This document shows, piece after piece, positions 39,676-47,941 of a DNA stretch of 64,000 nt. Under the pieces are notes generated by a model that was not told where the DNA came from, made no database searches, and saw nothing but the letters and a program-made list of their open reading frames with translations. The position numbers and the translations under genes were made by a program. Each line of letters starts with the position of its first letter. The stretch's first letter is position 1. This DNA comes from Novosphingobium subterraneum (lineage in GTDB: Bacteria; Pseudomonadota; Alphaproteobacteria; Sphingomonadales; Sphingomonadaceae), in contig NZ_JRVC01000008.1 of the NCBI RefSeq assembly GCF_000807925.1, forward strand, positions 122,993 to 186,992. Direction: 5' to 3'.

Positions 39676-40863
39676 ATGACGCCTCCGGCGCGGGTTCAGG
39701 CCGCGATCGATCTGCTTGATGCAGTGATTGCGGCGGCCAACGGGCAGGGCGCGTCGGCAGACCGGATTGCGGCGGATTGGTTCCGGGCGCGGCGCTATGT
39801 CGGCTCTAAGGACCGTCGCGCCATTCGCGAACTGGTATGGAATGCGATCCGGGCATGCGGCGAGGTGCCGGTGTCCGGGCGCGCCGCGATGCTGCGTCTG
39901 GCGCAAGCGGACGCGGCTCTGGCCGGGTTGTTCGATGGATCGAACTATGGGCCAGCGCCGATTGAGGCAGGTGAGCCGGTGGCGTCCGGTGGCGTTGCGC
40001 CTTTGTGGCTGGCAGAACGACTTGCGGCTTCGGGTCTCGATGATCAGGAACAGGCCGCGCTGCTGGGAAGGGCGCCGCTCGATATCCGGGCCAATACGCT
40101 CAAGACCACGCGAGACGAATTGCGTTCGCGCCTGCCTGTCGAGGCCGACCTAGCTATCGCCCCGCAGGGCTTGCGGCTGCCATCGGGTACGGCAGTCGAA
40201 TCGTGGCCGGAATTCGCCGAGGGGCTGTTCGAAGTGCAGGACGCCGGCAGCCAGATCGCCTGCATGGCGCTTGGCGTGCAGCCCGGCGAAGTGGTGGTCG
40301 ATCTGTGCGCGGGGGCGGGCGGCAAGACGCTTTCGCTGGGGGCAGCAATGGGCAATCGCGGCAAGCTCCTCGCCTGCGACATTGACCGGCCCCGCCTGTC
40401 CCGCCTTCCGGAGCGCGCCAGCAGGGCAGGGGTCCTGGTTGAAGCGCGCCTGCTCAACCCCGGACGTGAGGCTGAGATGCTGGCCGACTGGCAGGGCAAG
40501 GCCGACGCGGTGATGATCGATGCGCCGTGTTCGGGCACAGGCACCTGGCGCCGCAATCCCGAGGCGCGCTGGCGGCTCGATGCCAAGGCGATCGAGCGCT
40601 ACTGCGCGATGCAGGCCAATGTGCTCGATATCGGGGCTTCGCTGGTAAGGCCGGGCGGTCGGCTGACTTATGTGGTCTGCTCCCTGCTCGATGCTGAAGG
40701 TGCAGACCGGATAGAGGCATTCCTTTCGGCCAATCCCGGCTGGGATGTCGCGCTGCCCCCGCTGCCTGCGGGCCAAGCGCGGGGCAGCGGCTGGCGGCTT
40801 ACACCCTTTAGGGATGGCACCGACGGGTTTTTCTTCGCAACGCTCGTACGCCGTGTTAACTGA
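39676..40863 (+). CDS. RsmB/NOP2-type RNA (cytosine-5-)-methyltransferase
   Basis: 395-residue class I SAM-dependent methyltransferase of the RsmB/Nol1/Nop2 family. VQDAGSQIACMALG, VVDLCAGAGGKTLSL (SAM site) and PCSGTGTWRRNPEARW with the catalytic Cys are all present; YVVCSLL holds the second conserved Cys. The N-terminal 150 residues contain a NusB-like helical part. It follows guaB by 10 bases. Target is likely a ribosomal or tRNA cytosine; exact site not assignable. Confidence 0.92.
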   Translation: MTPPARVQAAIDLLDAVIAAANGQGASADRIAADWFRARRYVGSKDRRAIRELVWNAIRACGEVPVSGRAAMLRLAQADAALAGLFDGSNYGPAPIEAGEPVASGGVAPLWLAERLAASGLDDQEQAALLGRAPLDIRANTLKTTRDELRSRLPVEADLAIAPQGLRLPSGTAVESWPEFAEGLFEVQDAGSQIACMALGVQPGEVVVDLCAGAGGKTLSLGAAMGNRGKLLACDIDRPRLSRLPERASRAGVLVEARLLNPGREAEMLADWQGKADAVMIDAPCSGTGTWRRNPEARWRLDAKAIERYCAMQANVLDIGASLVRPGGRLTYVVCSLLDAEGADRIEAFLSANPGWDVALPPLPAGQARGSGWRLTPFRDGTDGFFFATLVRRVN

Positions 40864-40929
40864 AGCGTCATGGACGCGGGTTCATTCAATGATGGTCCTT
40901 CAAAAGGTAATCGGACCAAGGAGCTGTTG

Positions 40930-41436
40930 ATGCGTTACGCCCCCATTGCCCTCGCTCTGTCACTTGTCGTTGGCGTGACCGGCAGCATGGGCGTGGCGAA
41001 GAACGCGGCGGCGTCCGACCCGCGCGTCGAAGCCTTGCTCAAGGACGGTCGTGCATCACTCGCCAAGGGCGACGTTTCGGCGGCGACTGACAGTTTCGAA
41101 GCGGCGCTCGCCCTTGATCCCGCCAGCAATCCTGCGCTGCTGGCGCTGGCTGATGCCGCCCGGCGCGATGGGCTGCAGGGCAAGGCGATCCACTATTACC
41201 GCCAAGTGCTCGAACGCGATCCCAATAATGTCGTCGCCATTTCCGGCGAAGGCGGCGCGATGGTCGAGAAGGGCGCTCTTGAGAAGGCCCGCCGGAACCT
41301 GACACGGCTCGAAGGCCTGTGTGGCAAAGCTTGCGCGGAAACCGCCGAACTCTCGGCGGCCATTGCGCGCGGACCTGCCAAAAAGGTAGTGTCGGCCGAA
41401 GCTGTCATCCCAGCCGAGAAGGTCGAGACGAACTGA
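40930..41436 (+). CDS. Secreted small tetratricopeptide-repeat protein
   Basis: 168 residues. A signal peptide spans about 1-28. Residues 33-110 contain about two to three TPR units (LKDGRASLAKGDVSAATDSF, then ALLALADAARRDGLQGKAIH). A CGKAC pair sits near residue 136. AAGGAG lies six bases before the ATG. Function probably protein-protein interaction in the periplasm; partner unknown. Ends 12 bases before the convergent rppH gene. Confidence 0.85.
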   Translation: MRYAPIALALSLVVGVTGSMGVAKNAAASDPRVEALLKDGRASLAKGDVSAATDSFEAALALDPASNPALLALADAARRDGLQGKAIHYYRQVLERDPNNVVAISGEGGAMVEKGALEKARRNLTRLEGLCGKACAETAELSAAIARGPAKKVVSAEAVIPAEKVETN

Positions 41437-41448
41437 CGCCAGCGAACG

Positions 41449-41934
41449 TCAGATCAGTTCGCGGAATTCCTCGACCACCTGCCGGTAGACGCGCTTCTTG
41501 AACGGCACGATCAGTTCCGGAACCTGTTCCGGTTCAACCCAGCGCCATGCCTCGAACTCGGCATGTTCATGGGCGTTGAGGTCGATGTCGGTATCCTCGC
41601 CTGAAAAGCGCATCAGCAGCCACTTCTGGCGCTGGCCTCGAAACTTGCCGCCCCACATCTTGCCCATCAGGAAATCGGGCAGGTCATAAAGCAGTTCGTC
41701 GCGCGTTTCCGCGATGATCTGCACGAGGTGGGAGGAGACGCCGGTCTCCTCCTGAAGTTCGCGCAGGGCGGCGGCGTGGAGATCCTCGCCGTCGTCGATC
41801 CCGCCCTGCGGCATCTGCCAGGCGTCCATCTCCTTGTTGTCGATCCGCTTGCCCACGAACACGCGCCCGGCGCTGTTCACGAGCATGACCCCGACACAGG
41901 GACGGTACGGAAGCCCGGCAAATTCGTCTGTCAT
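41449..41934 (-). CDS. rppH: RNA pyrophosphohydrolase (Nudix)
   Basis: 161-residue Nudix hydrolase that removes pyrophosphate from the 5' end of mRNA to start decay. The Nudix box reads GGIDDGEDLHAAALRELQEE followed by TGV. YRPCVGVMLVNSAGRVFVGK and DAWQMPQGG are typical RppH segments, and the length matches. Its start overlaps the stop of the upstream hydrolase by four bases (ATGA), so translation is coupled. Confidence 0.95.
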   Translation of the reverse strand: MTDEFAGLPYRPCVGVMLVNSAGRVFVGKRIDNKEMDAWQMPQGGIDDGEDLHAAALRELQEETGVSSHLVQIIAETRDELLYDLPDFLMGKMWGGKFRGQRQKWLLMRFSGEDTDIDLNAHEHAEFEAWRWVEPEQVPELIVPFKKRVYRQVVEEFRELI

Positions 41935-42884
41935 TTCAACCTTTCCAGTAGCAGCCGGACCGCCTTGAAGATCGACTGCATGTCGGCCTGCGCGCTCGGG
42001 ATTGCCTTGCGCACCTGCGTAAACCCGTGGATCGTCCCTTTCATTTCAAGAAAGACGACTTCTGCTCCAGACCGGATGAGTTCCGCCCCATAGACCCGCC
42101 CGCTGTCGCGAATCGGATCGAGCCCTGCCGTCACTAGCACCGTCGGAGGCGTGGTCGAGTGGTCGCCATAGATCGGATAGGCGCGCTTGTGGCCGGTAAC
42201 CGCCTGATAGGCATTGGCGAACCAGTTCATCGAATCCGAGGTGAGGAGGAAACCCTCGGCGAAATCGAGGAAAGACTGGTGATCGGGCTTGTCGTCGGAA
42301 AGCGGGTAGATCGGCACCTGCATGACCACCGGCACCGCCGCGGGGCTTTCGACCAGCGCCTGGGTCACGACGATCGTCAGGTTGCCGCCTGCGCTGTCGC
42401 CCATGGGGATAAGGCCAGTGATTTCGCGCCCCAGCGTGGCCGAGTTCGCAGCGATCCAGCGTGCCGCGGCCTCGCAGTCGTCCGGCGCGGCGGGGAAGGG
42501 GTGTTCGGGCGCCAGGCGATAGTCCACCGCGATGACCGGCAGATCGAGTTCCGCGGCGATTTCGGTGCACAGGCTGTGATGGCTTTCGAGATCGCCGATC
42601 ACGAAGCCGCCGCCGTGGAAGAACACCACCGCCGGACCTGCCTCGCGGGTTTCGCGCAGATCATAGAGGCGAAGCGGGATGTCTCCTGCGGGGCCGGGGC
42701 AGGTCAGGTCGCGGATCACCGCCAGTTCGCGCGGATCGGCTTCGGCGAGTTGACCCATCGCAATGTAACTGGCGCGTGCTGCCTCCAGACCCATCTGGCT
42801 CATCGGCGGGGCATCGGTGCTGTTGAGGAAAGCCAGGAAGGCTTGAACGTCGGGGCGTACGTAGTGGGTCTTCTGATCGGTCAT
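41931..42884 (-). CDS. HSL-type alpha/beta hydrolase (esterase)
   Basis: 317-residue cytoplasmic esterase of the hormone-sensitive lipase family. FFHGGGFVIGD is the HGGG oxyanion motif, PMGDSAGGNL holds the nucleophile Ser, DPIRDSG the Asp and TIHGFTQV the His. The N-terminal cap begins VRPDVQAFLAFLNS. It precedes rppH with a 4-base overlap. Family members act on short acyl esters; the natural substrate is unknown. Confidence 0.92.
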   Translation of the reverse strand: MTDQKTHYVRPDVQAFLAFLNSTDAPPMSQMGLEAARASYIAMGQLAEADPRELAVIRDLTCPGPAGDIPLRLYDLRETREAGPAVVFFHGGGFVIGDLESHHSLCTEIAAELDLPVIAVDYRLAPEHPFPAAPDDCEAAARWIAANSATLGREITGLIPMGDSAGGNLTIVVTQALVESPAAVPVVMQVPIYPLSDDKPDHQSFLDFAEGFLLTSDSMNWFANAYQAVTGHKRAYPIYGDHSTTPPTVLVTAGLDPIRDSGRVYGAELIRSGAEVVFLEMKGTIHGFTQVRKAIPSAQADMQSIFKAVRLLLERLK

Positions 42885-42930
42885 GACAGTTCCTCGTCCC
42901 GCAAACAGGATTCGTTATAAACACCGTGGT

Positions 42931-42949
42931 AAGTTGGCTTTTGCAACTT
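42931..42949. promoter_or_regulatory. Inverted repeat in the hydrolase-korA divergent region
   Basis: AAGTTG and CAACTT form a perfect 6-bp inverted repeat around 7 bases. It sits 47 bases upstream of the hydrolase start and 139 upstream of korA. A TTATAA lies nearby at 42915-42920, so this is a plausible operator or promoter region. No regulator is identified. Confidence 0.35.
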
Positions 42950-43087
42950 GACTGGCAAGCGCATCGGGAATCAAGAGCGCAGGAGGATTTTTCGCCCTGC
43001 GCAGATTTTCTTCTTTGCGAACGGAACACGAGGGGCATAGGCGCGTGTCAGCACTGGGTGAAACTCCCGGGCGCAGCAGAGGACGAT

Positions 43088-45037
43088 ATGGCTACACTAG
43101 TTGAAGGACCGGACGCGCTGACGGGCGGCAAGGAATCACCGACCCCCGAGGCGGTGGTTGTGCGCTTTGCTGGTGACTCGGGCGACGGCATGCAGCTGAC
43201 CGGCGGTCAGTTCACCCTTTCCACGGCGCTGGCGGGCAACGACCTTGCCACTTTCCCGGACTTCCCGGCGGAAATCCGCGCGCCGCAAGGCACGCTGTTC
43301 GGCGTCTCTGCCTTCCAGATCAACTTCGGCTCGACCGAGATCGACACCGCGGGCGACCAGCCCGACGTGCTCGTGGCAATGAACCCGGCAGCGCTCAAGA
43401 CTAACGTCGGCGCGCTCAAGGCCGGGGGCCTGATCATTGCCGACACCGGCGAGTTCAACAAGCGCAACCTCGAGAAGGCCAAGTACGAGGTCAACCCGCT
43501 TGAGGACGGCAGCCTCGAGAAGTGGCAGCTGCTCGCGTTCGACATCTCGGCGCTGACGCTCGAAGCGGTAAAGCCCTTCGGCCTTGGCAACAAGGAAGCG
43601 CTGCGCTGCAAGAACATGTGGACGCTGGGCCTTGCCCTGTGGATGTTCGATCGTGACCGCCAACCGCTGGTCGACTGGTTGAACGCCAAGTTCGCCAAGA
43701 ACCCGGTTCTGGCCCAGGCCAACATCGCCGCGCTGAACGCCGGCCACGCCTATGGCGAAACCGCCGAGCTGGCAGGGCCGCTCAAGCAGTACCACATCGC
43801 TCCGGTCGAGAGCGAGCCGGGCCTCTACCGCACGGTCACCGGCGCCGAAGCGATCAGCCTTGGGCTTGTTGCCGGCGCGCAGCTGGCCGATCTGCACATG
43901 TTCTTCGGGGGCTATCCGATCACGCCTGCCTCGGCGATCCTGCACAACCTTGCCCGGCTCAAGGAATACGGCGTCACCACCTTCCAGGCGGAAGACGAGA
44001 TTGCCGCAATCGCCTCGGCCATCGGCGCGAGCTATGCGGGCCAGCTGGGCGTGACCTCGTCGTCTGGCCCCGGCATTGCGCTCAAGGGCGAGGCGATGGG
44101 CCTTGCCATCATGACCGAGCTGCCGCTGGTCATCGTCAACTCGCAGCGCGGCGGCCCGTCCACGGGCCTTCCGACCAAGACCGAGCAGTCGGACCTCTAC
44201 CAGGCGGTCTATGGCCGCAACGGCGACGCGCCGATGCCGGTGATCGCCGCGCGCAGCGCTTCCGATTGCTTCGAAGTCGCCATCGAGGCCTGCCGCATCG
44301 CGGTGGAATACATGACCCCGGTAATGCTTTTGACCGATGGCTACATCGCCAACGCGGCCGAGCCGTGGAAGGTGCCGGACCCGGAAAGCTTCAAGCCGTT
44401 CCCGGTGACGTTCCTCGAAGAGAAGAACGGCCCCAACGGCGAACTGTTGCCCTTCGCGCGCGACGAAAAGGGCGCGCGTCCGTGGATCAAGCCCGGCACT
44501 CCGGGCCTGATGCACCGCATCGGCGGCATCGAGAAGAACCCCGGCACCGGCAACATCGACTACAGCCCGGCGAGCCACCAGATCATGACCGACGCACGCA
44601 AGGCCAAGGTCGAAGGCGTGGCGAACTCGATCCCCTTGCAGGAAGTCAGCCACGGCGAGACCTCGGGCAAGCTCGTGGTCGTCGGCTGGGGCAGCACCTA
44701 TGGCCCGATCTATCAGGCCGTGCGCCGCGCCCGCCGCAAGGGGCTGGACGTCAGCCACGTCCACGTCCGCCACATCTGGCCGATGCCGTCGAACCTCGGC
44801 GATCTGCTGCGCGGCTATGACAAGGTGCTCGTGCCCGAGATGAACACCGGCCAGTTCAAGACCGTGCTGCGCGACCAGTTCCTGATCGACGCCCAGCCGC
44901 TCAACAAGACCAGCGGCCAGCCCTTCACCATCGCGGAAATCGAAGCCGCGATCGTGGATGCGCTTGGCGACCACGCCGGAGGCGAGGTCGATGCCGACAA
45001 GACGCAGCTGCCCAGCATCAAGAGTGACAATCCATGA
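43088..45037 (+). CDS. korA: 2-oxoacid:ferredoxin oxidoreductase, fused gamma-alpha subunit
   Basis: 649-residue subunit, probably of 2-oxoglutarate:ferredoxin oxidoreductase. Residues 20 to about 190 are the gamma domain (VVRFAGDSGDGMQLTGGQFT). The alpha (pyrimidine-binding) domain follows from about 240 (GAEAISLGLVAGAQLADLHM, TSSSGPGIALKGEAMG), then a C-terminal transketolase-like segment. ATG 43088 has AGAGGA upstream. It overlaps korB by four bases. With KorB it would oxidatively decarboxylate a 2-oxoacid to acyl-CoA while reducing ferredoxin. No ferredoxin gene is adjacent. Confidence 0.93.
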   Translation: MATLVEGPDALTGGKESPTPEAVVVRFAGDSGDGMQLTGGQFTLSTALAGNDLATFPDFPAEIRAPQGTLFGVSAFQINFGSTEIDTAGDQPDVLVAMNPAALKTNVGALKAGGLIIADTGEFNKRNLEKAKYEVNPLEDGSLEKWQLLAFDISALTLEAVKPFGLGNKEALRCKNMWTLGLALWMFDRDRQPLVDWLNAKFAKNPVLAQANIAALNAGHAYGETAELAGPLKQYHIAPVESEPGLYRTVTGAEAISLGLVAGAQLADLHMFFGGYPITPASAILHNLARLKEYGVTTFQAEDEIAAIASAIGASYAGQLGVTSSSGPGIALKGEAMGLAIMTELPLVIVNSQRGGPSTGLPTKTEQSDLYQAVYGRNGDAPMPVIAARSASDCFEVAIEACRIAVEYMTPVMLLTDGYIANAAEPWKVPDPESFKPFPVTFLEEKNGPNGELLPFARDEKGARPWIKPGTPGLMHRIGGIEKNPGTGNIDYSPASHQIMTDARKAKVEGVANSIPLQEVSHGETSGKLVVVGWGSTYGPIYQAVRRARRKGLDVSHVHVRHIWPMPSNLGDLLRGYDKVLVPEMNTGQFKTVLRDQFLIDAQPLNKTSGQPFTIAEIEAAIVDALGDHAGGEVDADKTQLPSIKSDNP

Positions 45038-46086
45038 ACGAGATGACCAAGATCGCGGTCCAGACCACGCTCAAGGACTGGGAAACCGACCAGGAAGTGC
45101 GCTGGTGCCCGGGTTGCGGCGATTACGCGATCCTCAAGGCGGTGCAGCGCACCCTGCCGGAGATCGGCGCCGATCCTTCGAACACCGTGTTCGTTTCGGG
45201 CATCGGCTGCTCCAGCCGCTTCCCGTACTATGTGGAAAGCTATGGCTTCCACACGATCCACGGCCGTGCGCCCGCCTTTGCCACCGGCATCAAGCTCGCC
45301 AATCCGGAACTCGACGTCTGGCTGGTGACGGGCGATGGCGATGGCATGTCGATCGGCGGCAATCACACGATGCACATCCTGCGTCGTAACGTGAACGTGC
45401 AGATCCTGCTGTTCAACAACGAGATCTACGGCCTGACCAAGGGCCAGTTCTCGCCGACGAGCCGCGAAGGCACCAATTCGCCGACGTCGCCGCTCGGCTC
45501 GGTTGACCGTCCTGCGCTCCCCTGCGCCTTCGCGCTGGGTTCGGGCGCGCGCTTCATCGCGCGGGCCTATGACGTCTCGAAGAACCTGCCCGGCGTGCTC
45601 AAGGCGGCTCATGCCCACAAGGGCGCGGCCTTCGTGGAAATCTTCCAGAACTGCATCGTCTACAACAAGGACCGCTTCGACGACTTCGTCGCCAAGGGCG
45701 TGGCCGACCAGAACCAGCTGTGGCTGACCGATGGCGAGCCGATGCTGTTCGGTTCGGAGAAGTCGGGCGGCGTGAAGGGCATTGCGCTCGACATGGACAC
45801 GCTGACGCTCAAGGTCGTCGACGTGACCGATGGCGACTGGCAGGCGGCGGGAGTGCTCGTCCACAATGTCAAGAACCGCGCGCTGGCCCATATGCTCGTG
45901 GAGATGCCGTTCGGCCCGTTCCCGATGGCGCTGGGCGTGATCTACGACGATCCGCGGCCTTCCTATGAGGACGTGCTGCTCGGCCAGGACGAACAGGCCC
46001 GCAAGGGCAAGGACGCCAACCTCGCCAAGCTGCTTGGCAAGGGCCAGACCTGGACCGTCAGCGGAACAGCTGCCGATCCGGTCTGA
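45034..46086 (+). CDS. korB: 2-oxoacid:ferredoxin oxidoreductase, beta subunit
   Basis: 350-residue thiamine-diphosphate and iron-sulfur subunit. WCPGCGDY, SGIGCSS and FQNCIVYN supply the four cysteines for the [4Fe-4S] cluster. GDGDGMSIGGNHTMHILRRN is the TPP/Mg site and NEIYGLTKGQFSPTS the family signature. The C-terminus has the usual hydrophilic extension. Translation is coupled to korA (ATGA). A strong terminator ends the operon. Confidence 0.95.
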   Translation: MNEMTKIAVQTTLKDWETDQEVRWCPGCGDYAILKAVQRTLPEIGADPSNTVFVSGIGCSSRFPYYVESYGFHTIHGRAPAFATGIKLANPELDVWLVTGDGDGMSIGGNHTMHILRRNVNVQILLFNNEIYGLTKGQFSPTSREGTNSPTSPLGSVDRPALPCAFALGSGARFIARAYDVSKNLPGVLKAAHAHKGAAFVEIFQNCIVYNKDRFDDFVAKGVADQNQLWLTDGEPMLFGSEKSGGVKGIALDMDTLTLKVVDVTDGDWQAAGVLVHNVKNRALAHMLVEMPFGPFPMALGVIYDDPRPSYEDVLLGQDEQARKGKDANLAKLLGKGQTWTVSGTAADPV

Positions 46087-46110
46087 TTTCCGGGTTTCCC
46101 AAAGGCTTCC

Positions 46111-46153
46111 AAGGCCGCAAGGATGCGACGCGGGTCGTGCCCTTGCGGCCTTT
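46111..46153 (+). terminator. Intrinsic terminator after korAB
   Basis: AAGGCCGCAAGG (46111-46122) pairs perfectly with CCTTGCGGCCTT (46141-46152) around an 18-base loop and runs into TTTCTGTTT. It lies 25 bases after the korB stop. Confidence 0.8.
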
Positions 46154-46170
46154 CTGTTTGAGGTCACCGA

Positions 46171-47109
46171 TTGGACAACCTGACGCACAGCCTTGTCGGT
46201 TGGGCACTCGCGGAAACGGGTCTGAAGCACCGGTCGCGCAAGGGCCTTGCCGCGCTGGTGCTGGCGGCGAACATGCCGGATATCGACGTGTTCTTCGGCT
46301 GGGCACCGTGGGCGCCGCTCGCCATGCATCGCGGGTTCACGCATGGGCTGGTGGGTGGCGTGGTGTTGATGCCGCCGTTGCTGGTAAGCCTTCTGTGGCT
46401 GTTCGATAGCTGGCAGGCTTCGCGCGGGAAGATCGCGCGGGAGGCGCCGCCGCTGCGCCTGGGCTGGCTGGTGTTGCTTAGCTACCTCGGTGCGATCACG
46501 CATCCACTGCTCGATCTGCAGACTGTCTATGCCGTCCAGCTGCTGTCGCCGTGGAGCGAACGGTGGTTCCACTCTGATGGCCTGTTTATCGTCTCGCCCT
46601 GGGTTCTCGCGATGTTGGGTGGTGGCATATGGGCAACGCGGCGTTTTGCCTCCGGCGCGATCGCGGTGGCTTGCCTGGGACTGGTGGCAGCGTTCATCCT
46701 GCTCAATGTCGGCATATCCGCGCTGGCTTGGCATGCACCGCGCAGCGACGCCCCTTATGCCATTCCCGACCGCGTGTTTGCCGCGCCCGAGGCGATGATG
46801 TTCTGGCGGCGCGATGTGGTCTGGCGTGAGCGCGGCAGGATCACATTCGGCCAATACGATCCACTCCGGCGGCTTGACGGTCTTTTTAGCTTCGGCGCTC
46901 CGATCGCTGACAACATGAGCGATCCGCTCGTCCGCAAGGCAGCGAACGCAACGCCCGAGGCGGTCAAGTTCCTCGCTTGGTCGCAGATGCCGGTTGCGGA
47001 AGTGCAGCGCTCCGGCTGCATGGCGAGGGTGACTTTCGCGGATGCGCGGTTCACTGGCCCGACGATGGCGCGAAACTTCAACACGGTGGTTGAACTTCCG
47101 ACCTGCTAG
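46171..47109 (+). CDS. YdjM/DUF457-type membrane-bound metal-dependent hydrolase
   Basis: 312-residue membrane protein of the YdjM (DUF457) family. It begins MDNLTHSLVGWALAETGL, with HRGFTHGLVG and GAITHPLLDL giving the conserved His/Asp set. Four or so membrane helices lie between about 60 and 190, followed by a soluble C-terminal domain. The start is TTG at 46171, supported by GAGG eight bases upstream and family alignment. Activity on phospholipid or other substrate is unproven. Its stop codon TAG shares bases with the convergent PAP2 stop. Confidence 0.88.
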   Translation: MDNLTHSLVGWALAETGLKHRSRKGLAALVLAANMPDIDVFFGWAPWAPLAMHRGFTHGLVGGVVLMPPLLVSLLWLFDSWQASRGKIAREAPPLRLGWLVLLSYLGAITHPLLDLQTVYAVQLLSPWSERWFHSDGLFIVSPWVLAMLGGGIWATRRFASGAIAVACLGLVAAFILLNVGISALAWHAPRSDAPYAIPDRVFAAPEAMMFWRRDVVWRERGRITFGQYDPLRRLDGLFSFGAPIADNMSDPLVRKAANATPEAVKFLAWSQMPVAEVQRSGCMARVTFADARFTGPTMARNFNTVVELPTC

Positions 47110-47846
47110 GCGCCGGGCGTCAGTGTCTCGAGCATGTCGTCGGCCTGCTCGGCGACGGCTTTCGCTGGCTTGTGCAGCAGCGCCGAGGCGAGGAACGCCC
47201 AGCCTGCGCCGCCAAGCCATCCCGCTGCAACGTCAGTCGGAAAATGGACGCCGAGCCAGACCCGGCTGATCGCAATGGCAATGCTCAGGGCGATGGCGCT
47301 GATGATCAGGGTCCAGCGAATCGAGCGGCGCGGGCTCATGGCCGCGAAGGCCAGCGCGATGGCAATGTAGATCACCGCGGAATTGAAACTGTGCCCACTG
47401 GGAAAGCTCTGCCCGCCCGCCTCGGTCAGGTGCGGCACGATCATCGGGCGGGGGCGGCCGACAGCAATCTTGACCAGCGAGTTGACCAGCCATCCGCCCA
47501 TGACTGTCGCAGTCAGCAGCACTGCCTCGCGCTTCAGGCGCAGAAAGAGCAGCGCGGCCAGCACGCCGATCAGGATGAGGTTGCGCAGCAGGACCCCGCC
47601 AAGCGCCGTCAGATCCCGCACCGCCTCGAGCAGCCATTGCGGACCGGCGGGAACAAGGTCTGCCCCGCGTCGCCAGAACAGCAGGCCGGAACTGTCGATC
47701 TCGCTGCCGTGCCCTGACAGCACGAGCGAGGCGACCAGGACAAAGCCGATCCAGCACAGCGCCGACGCGATCAGGGCATGGCGCGGAGATATTCTCCAGC
47801 TGCGCGCCCTTTGGGGCAGGTGGCGTTCGGGGGCGGCTTGGACCAT
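47106..47846 (-). CDS. PAP2-family membrane phosphatase
   Basis: 246-residue integral membrane acid phosphatase. The three PAP2 motifs are complete: KIAVGRPRP, FPSGHSFNSA and SRVWLGVHFPTD. Five to six membrane helices are visible. ATG 47846 is chosen to leave a promoter region for the divergent photolyase; a longer start at 47951 would overlap it. Substrate is likely undecaprenyl pyrophosphate or phosphatidate-type lipid, by family. Confidence 0.88.
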   Translation of the reverse strand: MVQAAPERHLPQRARSWRISPRHALIASALCWIGFVLVASLVLSGHGSEIDSSGLLFWRRGADLVPAGPQWLLEAVRDLTALGGVLLRNLILIGVLAALLFLRLKREAVLLTATVMGGWLVNSLVKIAVGRPRPMIVPHLTEAGGQSFPSGHSFNSAVIYIAIALAFAAMSPRRSIRWTLIISAIALSIAIAISRVWLGVHFPTDVAAGWLGGAGWAFLASALLHKPAKAVAEQADDMLETLTPGA

Positions 47847-47941
47847 CGGTTGCTTGGAACGAGATTGCCGCAAACCTTGTTCCCGAACAACGGTTTGTGA
47901 TGCCGGCTTGCAAGGGCCGCATAACAGGAGAAAGGGAACTG

